Shown here: positions 8,992 through 18,784 of the stretch, in pieces
Numbering within the stretch: position 1 is the first letter of the stretch
Layout: every line of letters starts with the position of its first letter
Source of the DNA: Mycobacterium sp. ACS1612
GTDB taxonomy: Bacteria; Actinomycetota; Actinomycetes; Mycobacteriales; Mycobacteriaceae
Direction: 5' to 3'
DNA length: 64,000 bases
Assembly (NCBI RefSeq): GCF_001667505.1
Contig: NZ_LZHZ01000033.1
Span: forward strand, 98,739 to 162,738
Program-made: the position numbers and the translations under genes
Notes under the pieces: model-generated
What the model was told of the DNA's origin: nothing
What the model saw: the letters and a program-made list of their open reading frames with translations, nothing else
Databases searched by the model: none

Positions 8992-10071
8992 ATGCGCGTG
9001 CTGCGGTTCATCTGGCGGGGTGTGCTCGCCTTCGACCGGATCGGATCGCGAATTCCGCAACTGATCCAGATTTGGCTGCTCGAGCTGTTCTTCGCCGTGC
9101 CGTTGATGTTCTTCATCGCCAAGCTCATCGACATTCGCGGCGCATTCGGTGTGCCAGGCACCCGTGGCTCGCTGCCCGGCGTCTTCTGGGGCGCGCTGGT
9201 CGTGTCGCTGGTGTGCGGATTCTTCTTCGTCAAGAACTTGATCCGGCCACGGGTGGTGGACGGCAGCTGGACGCCGATGATCAAGGCCGACGTCGGGGAT
9301 TACGTGGTGGCCGCGGGCAATCCGCAGTGGACGGCGCATTACCAGTACCTCACCAGCCACCCGTCGTATGCGCTGCTGCTGCTTCTCACCGCGCCCATCC
9401 CCGCGGTGATGGTGGCGATGACGGCCAATCAGGGTGACAGCACCTTCTACTGGCGAGTGGCGGGCACCATCGGGCTGATCATCCTGGCGTTGATGGCCCT
9501 GGCGCGCGTATTGGCCTGGTACGTCTTCGGGTTCGGCCGCAAGCAACTCGACGCCCAGACCGCCGACGCGGGGACCTCGCAACGGAAGCTGGGGTGGGAG
9601 ATCGCCTGGAAACCGATGCTGATGCTGATGGTGATGATCTATGCGATCGTCGGTATCCCGTTGAGCTGGATGTGGATTCAGGAACTGCGCACCATCGCCA
9701 AGCTGCCGGTCGTCACGGTCGCCGACAGCGTCGACGCCGTCGACCAATACCGCAGGGTCGAGGGCTCGTTGGCCTCTGAAGCGGTGTACTGGGCGCCGCG
9801 TGGCACGGGCCGCGGTGGCAACAACTATGCGGGCGCCGGTGTGCTGGTGCAACTTGCGTCGGGTGGTGAAGCGCTGCTGCTGGCCGAATCGTTGTCGGTG
9901 CCCGACTTCGTCGGCGCCATGAAGGACGTGGCGGACGGCGAGATCAAGACACAGGGCAAGGTGATCGACGCCATCACCGACACCCAACTGCAGTATTACG
10001 GCTTCGACGAGAGCGACTTCCCCGACCCGTCATCCGACGGCCGGGTGATGGTGCTCATGTCATATCCGTAG
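8992..10071 (+). CDS. Membrane protein of unknown function
   Basis: A protein of about 359 residues starting at ATG 8992; a TTG 13 codons earlier is in frame but adds unconserved-looking residues. Four to five membrane segments are visible (about 26-46, 61-78, 127-147, 158-180 and 203-223). The C-terminal 130 residues are soluble, with predicted alternating strands and helices (VVTVADSVDAVDQYRRVEG onward) and end in VMVLMSYP. No family is recognised. The last 76 bases overlap the convergent MFS gene. It stands where the narGHJI operon begins in M. tuberculosis, so it marks a species-specific block. Confidence 0.7.
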   Translation: MRVLRFIWRGVLAFDRIGSRIPQLIQIWLLELFFAVPLMFFIAKLIDIRGAFGVPGTRGSLPGVFWGALVVSLVCGFFFVKNLIRPRVVDGSWTPMIKADVGDYVVAAGNPQWTAHYQYLTSHPSYALLLLLTAPIPAVMVAMTANQGDSTFYWRVAGTIGLIILALMALARVLAWYVFGFGRKQLDAQTADAGTSQRKLGWEIAWKPMLMLMVMIYAIVGIPLSWMWIQELRTIAKLPVVTVADSVDAVDQYRRVEGSLASEAVYWAPRGTGRGGNNYAGAGVLVQLASGGEALLLAESLSVPDFVGAMKDVADGEIKTQGKVIDAITDTQLQYYGFDESDFPDPSSDGRVMVLMSYP

Positions 10072-11423
10072 GCCCGGTCGGCTGTATTCTCAACGGCCGC
10101 GAGCTCTTCGCCGTGGACGAACCGGCCGTGGGTTTCCGGTAGGCGGAACAAGCCGATGAACACGATGACGATCAGCGCGGACACCACAGTCGTCGCCATC
10201 GCGATACTGCCGCCGAACCAACTGGTCGCGATGACGCCCGCAAAGAGCGGTCCGGCGGCGGTGAAGAAGCGACCGATGCTGTTGGTCACCGCCATCGCCG
10301 ACGCCCGCACCGAAGGTCCGAACAGTTCCGGGAAGTACACCGCCGACCCACCGATGGTTCCGAACACGCCGAATCCGACGACGGGAAGCAACGCCAGATA
10401 CATCGCATAGCTGTGCGCGAACGGATAGAGGGCGCAGATCGCGCCGAGCCCGATCAGCACGCTCATCACGAAAGTGTTCTTCCTGCCGATCTTGTCAGCG
10501 ATGAAACCCCAACTGGCATAACCGATTGCGCCGCCGATGTTCAGCATCGCCGTGCCCCACGCGACGGCGGTGACCACCTCGCCGCCGGTGACTCCCTGGT
10601 CGGCCATGACGGCCCGGATGTTCGCCGGTGTCCACGTGGTGACGCCCCAGAACGCGAACAGCGCGCCGATGCAGATGAGCGTGCAGGCGACAGTGGTCGA
10701 CAGCAGCGGCTTGGTGAACAGCCGGACCAGTACGAAGCGGTCGGTGGCGGCCTTGGCGGCTCCCGCGGAGCGTTCCGCTTTGCGTTGCCGGCGTGCGGCT
10801 TTCACCTCGACCATCGACTCGGGTTCGTGCACGGTGCGCCGGATGTAGAAGACCAGGAGCGCCGGAAGCAGGCCGAAGGCCATCGTCCACCGCCACCCGA
10901 GATGGCCGACGAAGTTGTAGACCACGGCGGACAACAGCGCGCCGAGGGCCAGCCCCGACATCATCACCCCGCTGGCCTTGGCCCGGTGCCTGCTGCTCGA
11001 CCATGCCTCGGCCACCAACGCCGCGCCGATCGGAAGCTCCACCCCGGACCCGATACCGGCAATGAACCGGAACGCGACGAACTGCTCGTAATTCACCACC
11101 GCGACGGCGAGTGCGGTGAACACCGAGTAGAGCAGCACGCCGGTGATCAGCACGCGGACCCGGCCCACATAGTCCGCGATCACGCCGAACATGATCGCGC
11201 CGATCGCCCAGCCCGTCAGGAAGACAGTGACGGCGAGCCCGGCGTGAAAGGTGGACGGATGCCCGAGCAGATCGGCCGTCGCCGGCCCCGCGACTTGGGT
11301 GAACAGGCTGTAGTCGAACCCATCGAGCGCCCAGCCCAGCGTGGTCGCCAACAGCACCGACCATTGGTATCGGGTGATCTCCCGGTGCCACGGCGTGCGC
11401 GCGCCCGCGGTCCCTGCGGTCAT
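9996..11423 (-). CDS. MFS transporter, AAHS/ACS-like organic acid permease
   Basis: A 475-residue carrier with 12 predicted helices and the MFS motif GVIADYVGRVRVLITG between helices 2 and 3 and WGFIADKIGRKNTFV between helices 8 and 9. The N-terminal motif LGWALDGFDYSLF, with an Asp in helix 1, is typical of the aromatic-acid or organic-anion:proton symporters. I chose ATG 11423 because AAGGAG lies six bases upstream. It is the third gene of an ALDH-hydratase-MFS run controlled from the divergent GntR promoter, so it likely imports the compound that the two enzymes degrade. Its end overlaps the convergent membrane-protein gene. Confidence 0.85.
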   Translation of the reverse strand: MTAGTAGARTPWHREITRYQWSVLLATTLGWALDGFDYSLFTQVAGPATADLLGHPSTFHAGLAVTVFLTGWAIGAIMFGVIADYVGRVRVLITGVLLYSVFTALAVAVVNYEQFVAFRFIAGIGSGVELPIGAALVAEAWSSSRHRAKASGVMMSGLALGALLSAVVYNFVGHLGWRWTMAFGLLPALLVFYIRRTVHEPESMVEVKAARRQRKAERSAGAAKAATDRFVLVRLFTKPLLSTTVACTLICIGALFAFWGVTTWTPANIRAVMADQGVTGGEVVTAVAWGTAMLNIGGAIGYASWGFIADKIGRKNTFVMSVLIGLGAICALYPFAHSYAMYLALLPVVGFGVFGTIGGSAVYFPELFGPSVRASAMAVTNSIGRFFTAAGPLFAGVIATSWFGGSIAMATTVVSALIVIVFIGLFRLPETHGRFVHGEELAAVENTADRAYGYDMSTITRPSDDGSGKSLSSKP

Positions 11424-11466
11424 AGCTGGCTCCTTTGCCACTTGGAACGAGATACTTGCTGACTTG

Positions 11467-12174
11467 TCAAACGTCGTGGCGGCGCAGCGCCCCGACCACC
11501 AACCGATTCACGCTGAACTCAAGAGCCTGGTCCTCGTCGAGCGAACGAAACGCCCGCAGGAGGTCCTTGATCTCGGAGTGAATGCGCGGGTGTCGAGCCC
11601 GCAGTGCTGCCACCCGCTCGGCCACTTCCTTGGTCAACGCGTCGGCTCCGCTGACGACCTCGTTCACCAGACCCATGTCCCGGGCGCGGTTCGCACTGAT
11701 CGATTCGCCGGTCGCGGTGAGCCAGAACGCTTCTCGTTCGCCGACCACGCGTGGCAGCCACGCCAGCACCAGAGCAGGCGCCAGGTTGATACCCACCTCG
11801 GGGAACGAGAACTGGGCGTCGGAAACGGCGATCGCGACGTCACACGCCGCGATCAAACCAACCCCGAAACCCGCTGCGTCACCGTGTACTTCGGCGATCG
11901 TCACCAACGGCGAGTCACGCAGCGCCTGATGCAGCCCGACCAGGATCCTGGTCTCGGAGACGAGATCGCCCGGTGTCGCGCCTGCACGTTCCCGGCCCAG
12001 GCAGAACACCGATCCGTTGGCCCGCAACACCACGACGTGGGCGCCCGCAGGCGGATGGCGCAGCAGTTCGGTGAGCTCGGCGCACAGTTCGACGGTCAAC
12101 AGATTGTGCGGTGGCCGGTCGATGACCACCTCGAGGACGCCATCCGACGTGGACTCGACGCGCAGGCCGGCCAC
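11467..12174 (-). CDS. Enoyl-CoA hydratase/isomerase (crotonase) family protein
   Basis: A 235-residue crotonase-fold protein, slightly shorter than the usual 255-260. The oxyanion-hole region is EVHGDAAGFGVGLIAACD and the second loop is FSFPEVGINLAPA. Of the two catalytic glutamates of a true hydratase, the second (in PEVG) is present, while the first, expected after the Gly-rich loop, is Leu. It may therefore be an isomerase, a hydrolase or a lyase rather than a standard hydratase. The GTG start lies one base after the ALDH stop, which implies translational coupling and a shared pathway. Confidence 0.85.
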   Translation of the reverse strand: MAGLRVESTSDGVLEVVIDRPPHNLLTVELCAELTELLRHPPAGAHVVVLRANGSVFCLGRERAGATPGDLVSETRILVGLHQALRDSPLVTIAEVHGDAAGFGVGLIAACDVAIAVSDAQFSFPEVGINLAPALVLAWLPRVVGEREAFWLTATGESISANRARDMGLVNEVVSGADALTKEVAERVAALRARHPRIHSEIKDLLRAFRSLDEDQALEFSVNRLVVGALRRHDV

Positions 12175-12175
12175 C

Positions 12176-13714
12176 TCAGTTCAGCCGATCCGTCGCCACG
12201 CCGCCGTACCAGTCGACGTCGTCGGGCGCGGTCCGGACGGTGACCGCGCGGACATGGGTGAAGTCGTGGAACGACTCCCAGCCGCCCTCTCTGCCCACGC
12301 CGCTGTCTCGCACGCCGCCCCACGGAGACGACGGGTCGAGGCGGTGGTGGTCGTTGATCCACACCATTCCCGTCTCCAGTTGGCCGGCCACCCGGTGCGC
12401 GCGGGCCACATCCCGCGTCCAGATCGACGAACCCAACCCGAAGTCGGAATCGTTGGCCATCGCGATGGCATCCGCCTCGTCGTCGAACGGAATGGCGACG
12501 ACCACCGGTCCGAAGATCTCCTCGCGCGCGACCCGCATGTCGTTGGTCACGTCGGCCAACACCGTCGGTTCGACGAAGAAGCCCCCGCCCAGACCGGGCA
12601 CGTCGGCGGCCCGTCCACCGGTGACCACCCGCGCCCCTTCACCGACAGCGATGTCGACATAGTTGAGGATGCGCTGCTGAGCGCGTTTCGAAATGACCGG
12701 TCCCAGTTGGGTTGTCGCCAGTGCGGGATCTCCGATGCGCACCGACGCCGCGACCTTGGCAAGCGCGGCGACCACGTCGTCGTACACCGTGCGCTGGATC
12801 AGCAGCCTGCTACCTGCGATGCAGGTCTGGCCGGCGCCGATGAAACCACCGAAGGCAGCACCGCGCGCGGCCACGTCGACCGGGATGTCGTCGAAGATGA
12901 GAACCGGTGACTTACCGCCCAATTCGAGTGTCGCCTTGGCGAACCGTTTCGCCGTCGCCACCGCAATCGCCCTGCCCGGTTCCGTGCCGCCGGTGAACAC
13001 CGCCTTCTTGACCAACGGGTGTTCGGTGAGCGCCGCGCCGGCCGTCGGGCCGAGGCCGGGGACGACGTTGAGCACACCGTCGGGGATGCCTGCCTCGATC
13101 GCGATCTTGCCGAGCAGCAGCGCGGTTAGCGGCGTCTGCTCAGAAGGCTTGAGCACCACCGTGTTTCCCGTCGCCAAGGCGGGCGCCAGACTCTTGGAGG
13201 CGATCATCATCGGGTGGTTGAACGACGCCAGGATGCCGACCACGCCGATCGGGAACCGGCTGGTGTAGGAGTGGTAGTCACCGCGCAGCGGGACCACCGA
13301 GGTGCGGTCGGCGAGCAGCAGTGCGGCGTTGTACCGGTACCACTCCGCCAGCCGGGTGATCTGTGCCTTGGTCTCGGTGATCGGCCGTCCGTTGTTCAGC
13401 GTCTCGAGCTCGTACAGCTCGGCCATGTGCGCTTCGATGCCGTCGGCGAACCGGTGGATCAGCCGCGCCCGGTCGTGGATCGGCATGGTCCGCCAGACGC
13501 CGTGCCGGAAGGCCTCGTTGGCTGTGCGGACCGCGTCGTCGACGTCCTCGGCGCTGGCGCCTGCCACCTCGGTGATCAGCTCGCCGGTCGCGGGATTGAT
13601 GACGCGGATGGGTTCTGCCCGCCCCTCGACCTCGCGACCGCCGATCAGCAGCCCGGTCGGATAGGGCCGTCGCTGATCCGCGGTGGTATCAGAGGGGGAG
13701 TCGATCAAGGTCAT
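12176..13714 (-). CDS. NAD(P)-dependent aldehyde dehydrogenase
   Basis: A 512-residue ALDH superfamily enzyme oxidising an aldehyde to the acid or CoA-less product in the cytosol. It has the cofactor region PALATGNTVVLKPSEQTP, the catalytic Glu in LELGGKSPVLIFDD and the catalytic Cys in GAGQTCIAGSR. I chose ATG 13714 with GGAG eight bases upstream; an extension to 13897 would run across the operator region. It is the first gene of the unit ALDH, crotonase, MFS and is divergent from a GntR regulator. The substrate is unknown; an aromatic or short-chain aldehyde would fit the neighbours. Confidence 0.88.
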   Translation of the reverse strand: MTLIDSPSDTTADQRRPYPTGLLIGGREVEGRAEPIRVINPATGELITEVAGASAEDVDDAVRTANEAFRHGVWRTMPIHDRARLIHRFADGIEAHMAELYELETLNNGRPITETKAQITRLAEWYRYNAALLLADRTSVVPLRGDYHSYTSRFPIGVVGILASFNHPMMIASKSLAPALATGNTVVLKPSEQTPLTALLLGKIAIEAGIPDGVLNVVPGLGPTAGAALTEHPLVKKAVFTGGTEPGRAIAVATAKRFAKATLELGGKSPVLIFDDIPVDVAARGAAFGGFIGAGQTCIAGSRLLIQRTVYDDVVAALAKVAASVRIGDPALATTQLGPVISKRAQQRILNYVDIAVGEGARVVTGGRAADVPGLGGGFFVEPTVLADVTNDMRVAREEIFGPVVVAIPFDDEADAIAMANDSDFGLGSSIWTRDVARAHRVAGQLETGMVWINDHHRLDPSSPWGGVRDSGVGREGGWESFHDFTHVRAVTVRTAPDDVDWYGGVATDRLN

Positions 13715-13729
13715 CGCGCAGGCTCCAAG

Positions 13730-13758
13730 TCGTATACCAAAACATAAACTCGTATACC
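13730..13758. promoter_or_regulatory. Tandem GntR-type operators (TCGTATACC x2)
   Basis: Two identical nonamers TCGTATACC lie at 13730-13738 and 13750-13758, 20 bases apart (about two helical turns), in the gap between the divergent ALDH and GntR genes. Each contains the palindrome GTATAC. FCD-type GntR regulators often bind GT-N-AC palindromes like this. The sites lie just upstream of the ALDH start, so repression of the ALDH-crotonase-MFS unit by the neighbouring regulator is the simplest reading. Confidence 0.7.
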
Positions 13759-13861
13759 GCAAGCTAGTCGATGTGTGTTCCAGGTCGCAAGGGGATACAT
13801 TCGGGTCCGATAGACTCGGTTTGCCACGGATGTCCGACGGTGAGGGTTCGAGAGAGGCGAC

Positions 13862-14563
13862 ATGGCGAGTGAGTCCGCGGCGGGCCGAGTCGCCCACGCG
13901 CTTCGGCAGCGGTTGCTGAGCGGAGAACTCCGCCCGGGGACGCGGCTGTCACAACAGCAGATCGCCAGCGAGTACGGCGTCAGCCGGATGCCCGCCCGCG
14001 ACGCCCTTCAGGCGCTGGCGAGTGAGGGGTTGGTCGACATCAGCGCGGCCACCGCCGTCGTGCGCAGGCTGTCGGTCGCCGAGCTACAAGAGCTTTACGA
14101 ACTGCGCGAGGCGGTCGAGCCGGTGCTGACCAGAATCGCGGTGCCGAACGTCGGGCGGGCCGAACTCACCCGGATGTCTTCGATATTGGAGACGATGGAG
14201 GCCGGGCCGTCGCCACACGAGTGGCTGGAGCTCAACACGCAGTTCCACGCCCTGATCTACACGCAGGCCAACCGGCCCACGATGATTCACCTCACCGAGC
14301 AATTGCGGCGACTGACCGACCGCTACCTCTACCTTCACGTCGGCGTGTTCGGCTACATGGGTCATCTGCATGAGGAGCACCGGCAGATCTACGAAGCGGT
14401 GAGTCTCGGCGACGCCATCGCCGCCGCCGAGTTGACGCGCAAACACCTCTCGACGTCACACGACTTCATCTTGCGGTTCCTGCTGGACAGCGAGGTCGCG
14501 ACATCCGAAGAACCCAGTGCGTCAATGACTTTCGGCATCCTGGGGGTCGGCGGAACGGCGTGA
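13862..14563 (+). CDS. GntR-family regulator, FCD subfamily
   Basis: A 233-residue regulator. The N-terminal winged helix spans about residues 8-70, with LSQQQIASEYGVSRMPARDAL as the helix-turn-helix and LASEGLVDISAATAVVRRLS as the wing. The C-terminal FCD domain is all-helical and keeps metal-binding candidates in LNTQFHALI, HLHEEHRQIYEAV and RKHLSTSHDF. Such regulators usually repress the adjacent catabolic unit and release DNA on binding an organic acid. It is divergent from the ALDH-crotonase-MFS genes, with tandem operators in between, so it is probably their local repressor. Confidence 0.88.
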   Translation: MASESAAGRVAHALRQRLLSGELRPGTRLSQQQIASEYGVSRMPARDALQALASEGLVDISAATAVVRRLSVAELQELYELREAVEPVLTRIAVPNVGRAELTRMSSILETMEAGPSPHEWLELNTQFHALIYTQANRPTMIHLTEQLRRLTDRYLYLHVGVFGYMGHLHEEHRQIYEAVSLGDAIAAAELTRKHLSTSHDFILRFLLDSEVATSEEPSASMTFGILGVGGTA

Positions 14564-14570
14564 CACCGGG

Positions 14571-14831
14571 TCAGTAATGCAACCGGTCGTTGACCACGCG
14601 CACGCCGGAGTGGCGCAGCGAGTAGATCGGGTGCAGCAACGCAGGGTGCCGGCAGTGGGCGCATGATTGCTGCGCGTTGTTGGCCGACGAGAACGTCAGG
14701 TGATGGCACGCTTCGCAGCGGACGACGTAGAACGCGCCCATCCAATTGAGCAGTCCGAGGTAGATCGCCGCGGTCGCGGCGGTCGCCAGAACGGCGATGA
14801 CCGTGATGGTGAAGACCTCTTCGAACGTCAT
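14571..14831 (-). CDS. Small membrane protein with zinc-ribbon-like cysteines
   Basis: An 86-residue protein with one or two membrane segments in residues 8-42 (TVIAVLATAATAAIYLGLLN) and then a short cytoplasmic or external domain with two Cys pairs, CEACHH and CAHCRH, spaced about 18 residues, plus flanking His. This resembles a zinc ribbon or rubredoxin-like knuckle. I do not recognise the family. It ends a few bases from the convergent GntR gene and lies 166 bases from the divergent typA gene. Confidence 0.6.
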   Translation of the reverse strand: MTFEEVFTITVIAVLATAATAAIYLGLLNWMGAFYVVRCEACHHLTFSSANNAQQSCAHCRHPALLHPIYSLRHSGVRVVNDRLHY

Positions 14832-14997
14832 AGGTCAACCTCCAACCTGTCTTGACGAACACGTCAGACGCTACGCGCGCGAGCTGTGAGCCAGATGTGT
14901 AAGCCGACAGACCCGACCAAGAGCGCGCCTGATAGCCGGCGAGTGACCGGCATCTCTCGTTTTCGTGATTGGCCGACCACACTGGGATGATCTGGGC

Positions 14998-16899
14998 GTG
15001 GATTTGCGCCCTGATTTCAGAAACGTCGCCATCGTGGCCCATGTCGACCATGGGAAGACGACCCTCGTCGACGCGATGCTGCGCCAGTCGGGCGCCCTGC
15101 ACCACCGCGGCGACGACGCCATCGAACGCCTGATGGACTCCGGCGACCTGGAGAAGGAAAAGGGCATCACCATCCTGGCCAAGAACACCGCGGTGCACCG
15201 CAAGCACCCTGACGGTTCGACCACGGTGATCAACGTCATCGACACCCCCGGCCACGCCGACTTCGGCGGTGAGGTCGAGCGCGGCCTGTCGATGGTCGAC
15301 GGCGTCCTGCTCCTGGTCGACGCCTCCGAGGGCCCGCTGCCGCAGACCCGTTTCGTGCTGCGCAAGGCGTTGGCCGCGCATCTGCCCGTGATCCTCGTCG
15401 TCAACAAGACCGACCGACCCGACGCCCGCATCGCCGAGGTCGTCAACGAAAGCCACGACCTGTTGCTCGACGTCGCCTCCGACCTCGACGAGGAGGCCCA
15501 GAAGGCCGCGGAGGACGCGCTCGGATTGCCGACGCTCTACGCGTCCGGTCGCGCGGGCATCGCCAGCACCGTCGAACCTGCCAACGGCGAGAACCCCGAA
15601 GGGGACAACCTCGACCCGCTGTTCGACGTGCTGCTGGAGCACATTCCGCCGCCGAAGGGCGATCCGGAGGCGCCGCTGCAAGCGCTGGTGACCAACCTCG
15701 ACGCGTCGACGTTCCTCGGCCGCCTCGCGCTGATCCGCATCTACAACGGCAAGATCCGCAAGGGCCAGCAGGTCGCCTGGATGCGCGAGGTCGACGGCCA
15801 CCCGGTGATCACGAACGCCAAGATCACCGAACTGTTGGTGACCGAGGGCATCGAAAGAACGAGCACGCACTCCGCCATCGCGGGGGACATCGTCGCCGTC
15901 GCCGGCCTGCCCGAGATCATGATCGGCGACACGCTGGCCGATCCGGATCACGCGCACGCGCTGCCGCGCATCACCGTCGACGAGCCGGCCATCTCGGTCA
16001 CCATCGGCACCAACACCTCGCCGTTGGCGGGCAAGGTTTCCGGCCACAAGCTGACCGCGCGGATGGTGAAGGCGCGGCTGGACGCCGAACTCGTCGGCAA
16101 CGTGTCGATCAAGGTCGTCGACATCGACCGGCCCGACGCGTGGGAGGTGCAGGGCCGCGGTGAGCTGGCGTTGGCCGTGCTGGTCGAGACCATGCGGCGG
16201 GAGGGGTTCGAGCTCACAGTCGGTAAGCCGCAGGTGGTCACCCAGATGATCGACGGCAAGCTGCACGAACCGTTCGAGGCGATGACCATCGACTGCCCCG
16301 AGGAGTTCGTCGGTGCCATCACCCAGCTGATGGCCGGCCGGAAGGGCCGGATGGAGGAGATGACCAACCACGCTGCGGGCTGGGTGCGGATGGATTTCAT
16401 CGTGCCGAGCCGAGGGTTGATCGGATTCCGCACCGACTTCCTGACGTTGACGCGCGGCACCGGCATCGCCAACGCGGTGTTCGACGGCTACCGGCCGTGG
16501 GCCGGGGACATCCGGGCGCGGCACACCGGTTCGCTGGTGTCGGACCGCTCGGGCACCATCACCCCGTTCGCGATGATCCAGTTGGCCGACCGCGGCCAGT
16601 TTTTCGTCGAACCCGGCCAGGACACCTACGAGGGTCAGGTGGTCGGCATCAATCCGCGCGCCGAGGACCTCGACGTCAACGTCACCCGCGAGAAGAAGCT
16701 GACCAACATGCGCAGCTCCACCGCTGACGTGATCGAGACGCTGGCTCGCCCGCTGGAGTTGGACCTCGAGCAGGCGATGGAGTTCTGCGCCGCCGACGAA
16801 TGCGTAGAGGTGACGCCGGAGGTGGTCAGGGTGCGCAAGGTCGAACTCGACGCCACGCAACGGGCCAGGGCGAAGGCGCGCGCCAAGGCCCGCAGTTAG
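14998..16899 (+). CDS. typA: Ribosome-associated translational GTPase TypA/BipA
   Basis: A 633-residue protein of the TypA/BipA family, a GTPase that binds the ribosome and helps 50S assembly and growth under stress. Starting at GTG 14998, the G1 motif is AHVDHGKTT, then the switch region ([15 protein letters not shown]), G3 [12 protein letters not shown] and G4 NKTDRPDA. Domains II, III and the BipA-specific C-terminal domain follow, with the end rich in Lys/Arg. Length agrees with the M. tuberculosis protein Rv1165. An in-frame start at 14965 would add 11 residues before the conserved [13 protein letters not shown]. Immediately downstream is lpqW, also as in M. tuberculosis. Confidence 0.95.
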   Translation: MDLRPDFRNVAIVAHVDHGKTTLVDAMLRQSGALHHRGDDAIERLMDSGDLEKEKGITILAKNTAVHRKHPDGSTTVINVIDTPGHADFGGEVERGLSMVDGVLLLVDASEGPLPQTRFVLRKALAAHLPVILVVNKTDRPDARIAEVVNESHDLLLDVASDLDEEAQKAAEDALGLPTLYASGRAGIASTVEPANGENPEGDNLDPLFDVLLEHIPPPKGDPEAPLQALVTNLDASTFLGRLALIRIYNGKIRKGQQVAWMREVDGHPVITNAKITELLVTEGIERTSTHSAIAGDIVAVAGLPEIMIGDTLADPDHAHALPRITVDEPAISVTIGTNTSPLAGKVSGHKLTARMVKARLDAELVGNVSIKVVDIDRPDAWEVQGRGELALAVLVETMRREGFELTVGKPQVVTQMIDGKLHEPFEAMTIDCPEEFVGAITQLMAGRKGRMEEMTNHAAGWVRMDFIVPSRGLIGFRTDFLTLTRGTGIANAVFDGYRPWAGDIRARHTGSLVSDRSGTITPFAMIQLADRGQFFVEPGQDTYEGQVVGINPRAEDLDVNVTREKKLTNMRSSTADVIETLARPLELDLEQAMEFCAADECVEVTPEVVRVRKVELDATQRARAKARAKARS

Positions 16900-16921
16900 T
16901 GCTGCCGATACCCTGAACACC

Positions 16922-18784
16922 GTGCCGGGGCCCCTACGCGTCATAGCTGCGCTATCCGCGCTGGTGACCTTGGTGGGCGGATGTACCGTCAGCCCGCCGC
17001 CGGCGCCGCAGAGCACCGACACCAGTCAGTCGACGCCGCCGCCGCCGGCCAAGGCGACGCAGATCATCATGGCCATCGATTCGATCGGCCCCGGCTTCAA
17101 TCCGCACCTGCTGTCCGACCAGTCCCCGGTGAACGCCGCGATCAGCTCGCTGGTGCTGCCCAGCTCGTTTCGGCCGGTACCGGATCCCAACTCGCCCACA
17201 GGGTCTCGCTGGGAACTGGACCCCACGCTGTTGGAGTCGGCCGAGGTGATCAGCCAGAACCCGTTCACCGTCGCCTACAAGATCCGGCCGGAGGCGTCGT
17301 GGACGGACAACGCCCCGATCGCCGCCGACGACTTCTGGTACCTGTGGCGCCAGATGGTCGGCCAACCCGGTGTCGTCGACCCGGCCGGCTACGACCTAAT
17401 CACCGGTGTGCAGTCGATCGAGGGCGGAAAGACGGCGGTGGTGACGTTCGCGCAGCCGTACCCGGCGTGGCGCGAACTGTTCAACAACATCCTGCCCGCG
17501 CATATCGTCAAGGACGTGCCCGGCGGATTCGCGGCGGGACTGGCGCGGGCGCTGCCGGTCACCGGCGGCCAGTTCCGCGTGGAGAGCATCGACCCGCAGC
17601 GCGACGAGATCCTGCTCGCCCGCAACGACCGGTACTGGAGCGCGCCCGCCAAACCCGACCAGGTGCTGTTCCGTCGCGGCGGTGCCCCCGCCGCGTTGGC
17701 CGATTCGATCCGCAACGGCGATACCCAGGTGGCCCAGGTGCACGGCGGCGCGGCGGCGTTCGCCCAACTGTCGGCGATCCCCGACGTGCGAACGGCACGC
17801 ATCGTCACACCGCGCGTCATGCAGTTGACGTTGCGAGCTCAGCAGCCCGCACTCTCGGATTCCCAAGTGCGCAAAGCGATTTTGGGTCTGCTCGACGTCG
17901 ACTTGCTCGCGTCGGTTGGTGCGGGTGACGACAACACCGTCACACTTGCGCAGGCGCAGGTGCGTTCGCCGTCTGACCCCGGCTACGTTCCGACCGCGCC
18001 GCCCGCGATGACCAAGGAGGCTGCGCTGGCACTGTTGGCCGAGGCGGGCTACCAGGTCGAGCCGATCGACACGACCGCGCCGACGACGCCGGGCGCGCCA
18101 ACGCCCGAGAACCGCGGCCGCATCACCAAGGACGGTGTCCCGCTGACGCTCGTGCTCGGGGTGGCGGCCAACGACCCAACCGCGGTCGCCGTGGCCAACA
18201 CCGCCGCGGACCAACTCCGCAACGTCGGCATCGCCGCGTCGGTGTCGGCGCTGGATCCAGTGGTGCTGTACGGCGATGCGCTGATCAACAATCGGGTCGA
18301 CGCGGTGGTCGGCTGGCATCAGGCGGGCGGCGACCTGGCGACCTCGCTGGCGTCGCGCTACGGCTGTCCGGCGCTGGAAGCGACGGCGGTGTCCACCGCG
18401 ACGCCTGGCACGACGCCGTCCCCCTCACCCTCGCCGACCAGTACGTCACCGACGTCGCTGAAGCCGGCCACCACGGCCACGCAAACCAGTCCGCCGCCGA
18501 CCCCGGAGTCCGGTCAGCTGGTGCAGGCGCCGAGCAACATCACCGGCATCTGCGATCGCAGCATTCAGCCGAAGATCGACGCCGCGCTCGACGGCACCGA
18601 AGACATCGGGCAAGTGATCAACGCCGTCGAACCACGGCTGTGGAACATGGCGACCGTGCTACCGATCCTGCAGGACACCACGATCGTCGCGGCTGGGCCC
18701 AGCGTCCAGAACGTCAGCCTGACCGGAACGGTGCCGGTGGGCATCGTCGGCGACGCCGGAAAGTGGGTCAAGGCGCCTCAGTGA
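16922..18784 (+). CDS. lpqW: Lipoprotein LpqW, regulator of PIM/LAM partitioning
   Basis: A 620-residue lipoprotein with a signal peptide and the lipobox LVGGC (Cys at about residue 21). The body is a substrate-binding-protein-like fold of the family-5 peptide/nickel type, with the typical [15 protein letters not shown] and [19 protein letters not shown] signatures of that fold. A Ser/Thr/Pro-rich insert lies near residues 495-535. LpqW acts at the cell envelope to steer PIM4 into LAM rather than polar PIMs; pimE, which acts at the same branch point, lies about 9 kb away in this window. Its stop is adjacent to the stop of the convergent LCP gene. Confidence 0.92.
   Translation: MPGPLRVIAALSALVTLVGGCTVSPPPAPQSTDTSQSTPPPPAKATQIIMAIDSIGPGFNPHLLSDQSPVNAAISSLVLPSSFRPVPDPNSPTGSRWELDPTLLESAEVISQNPFTVAYKIRPEASWTDNAPIAADDFWYLWRQMVGQPGVVDPAGYDLITGVQSIEGGKTAVVTFAQPYPAWRELFNNILPAHIVKDVPGGFAAGLARALPVTGGQFRVESIDPQRDEILLARNDRYWSAPAKPDQVLFRRGGAPAALADSIRNGDTQVAQVHGGAAAFAQLSAIPDVRTARIVTPRVMQLTLRAQQPALSDSQVRKAILGLLDVDLLASVGAGDDNTVTLAQAQVRSPSDPGYVPTAPPAMTKEAALALLAEAGYQVEPIDTTAPTTPGAPTPENRGRITKDGVPLTLVLGVAANDPTAVAVANTAADQLRNVGIAASVSALDPVVLYGDALINNRVDAVVGWHQAGGDLATSLASRYGCPALEATAVSTATPGTTPSPSPSPTSTSPTSLKPATTATQTSPPPTPESGQLVQAPSNITGICDRSIQPKIDAALDGTEDIGQVINAVEPRLWNMATVLPILQDTTIVAAGPSVQNVSLTGTVPVGIVGDAGKWVKAPQ

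Noticed and set aside
14389..17022. Long minus-strand frame of 877 codons opposite typA
   Set aside because: It is antisense to the clear TypA gene, has biased Arg/His/Gln-rich composition typical of shadow frames in GC-rich DNA, and shows no family motif.
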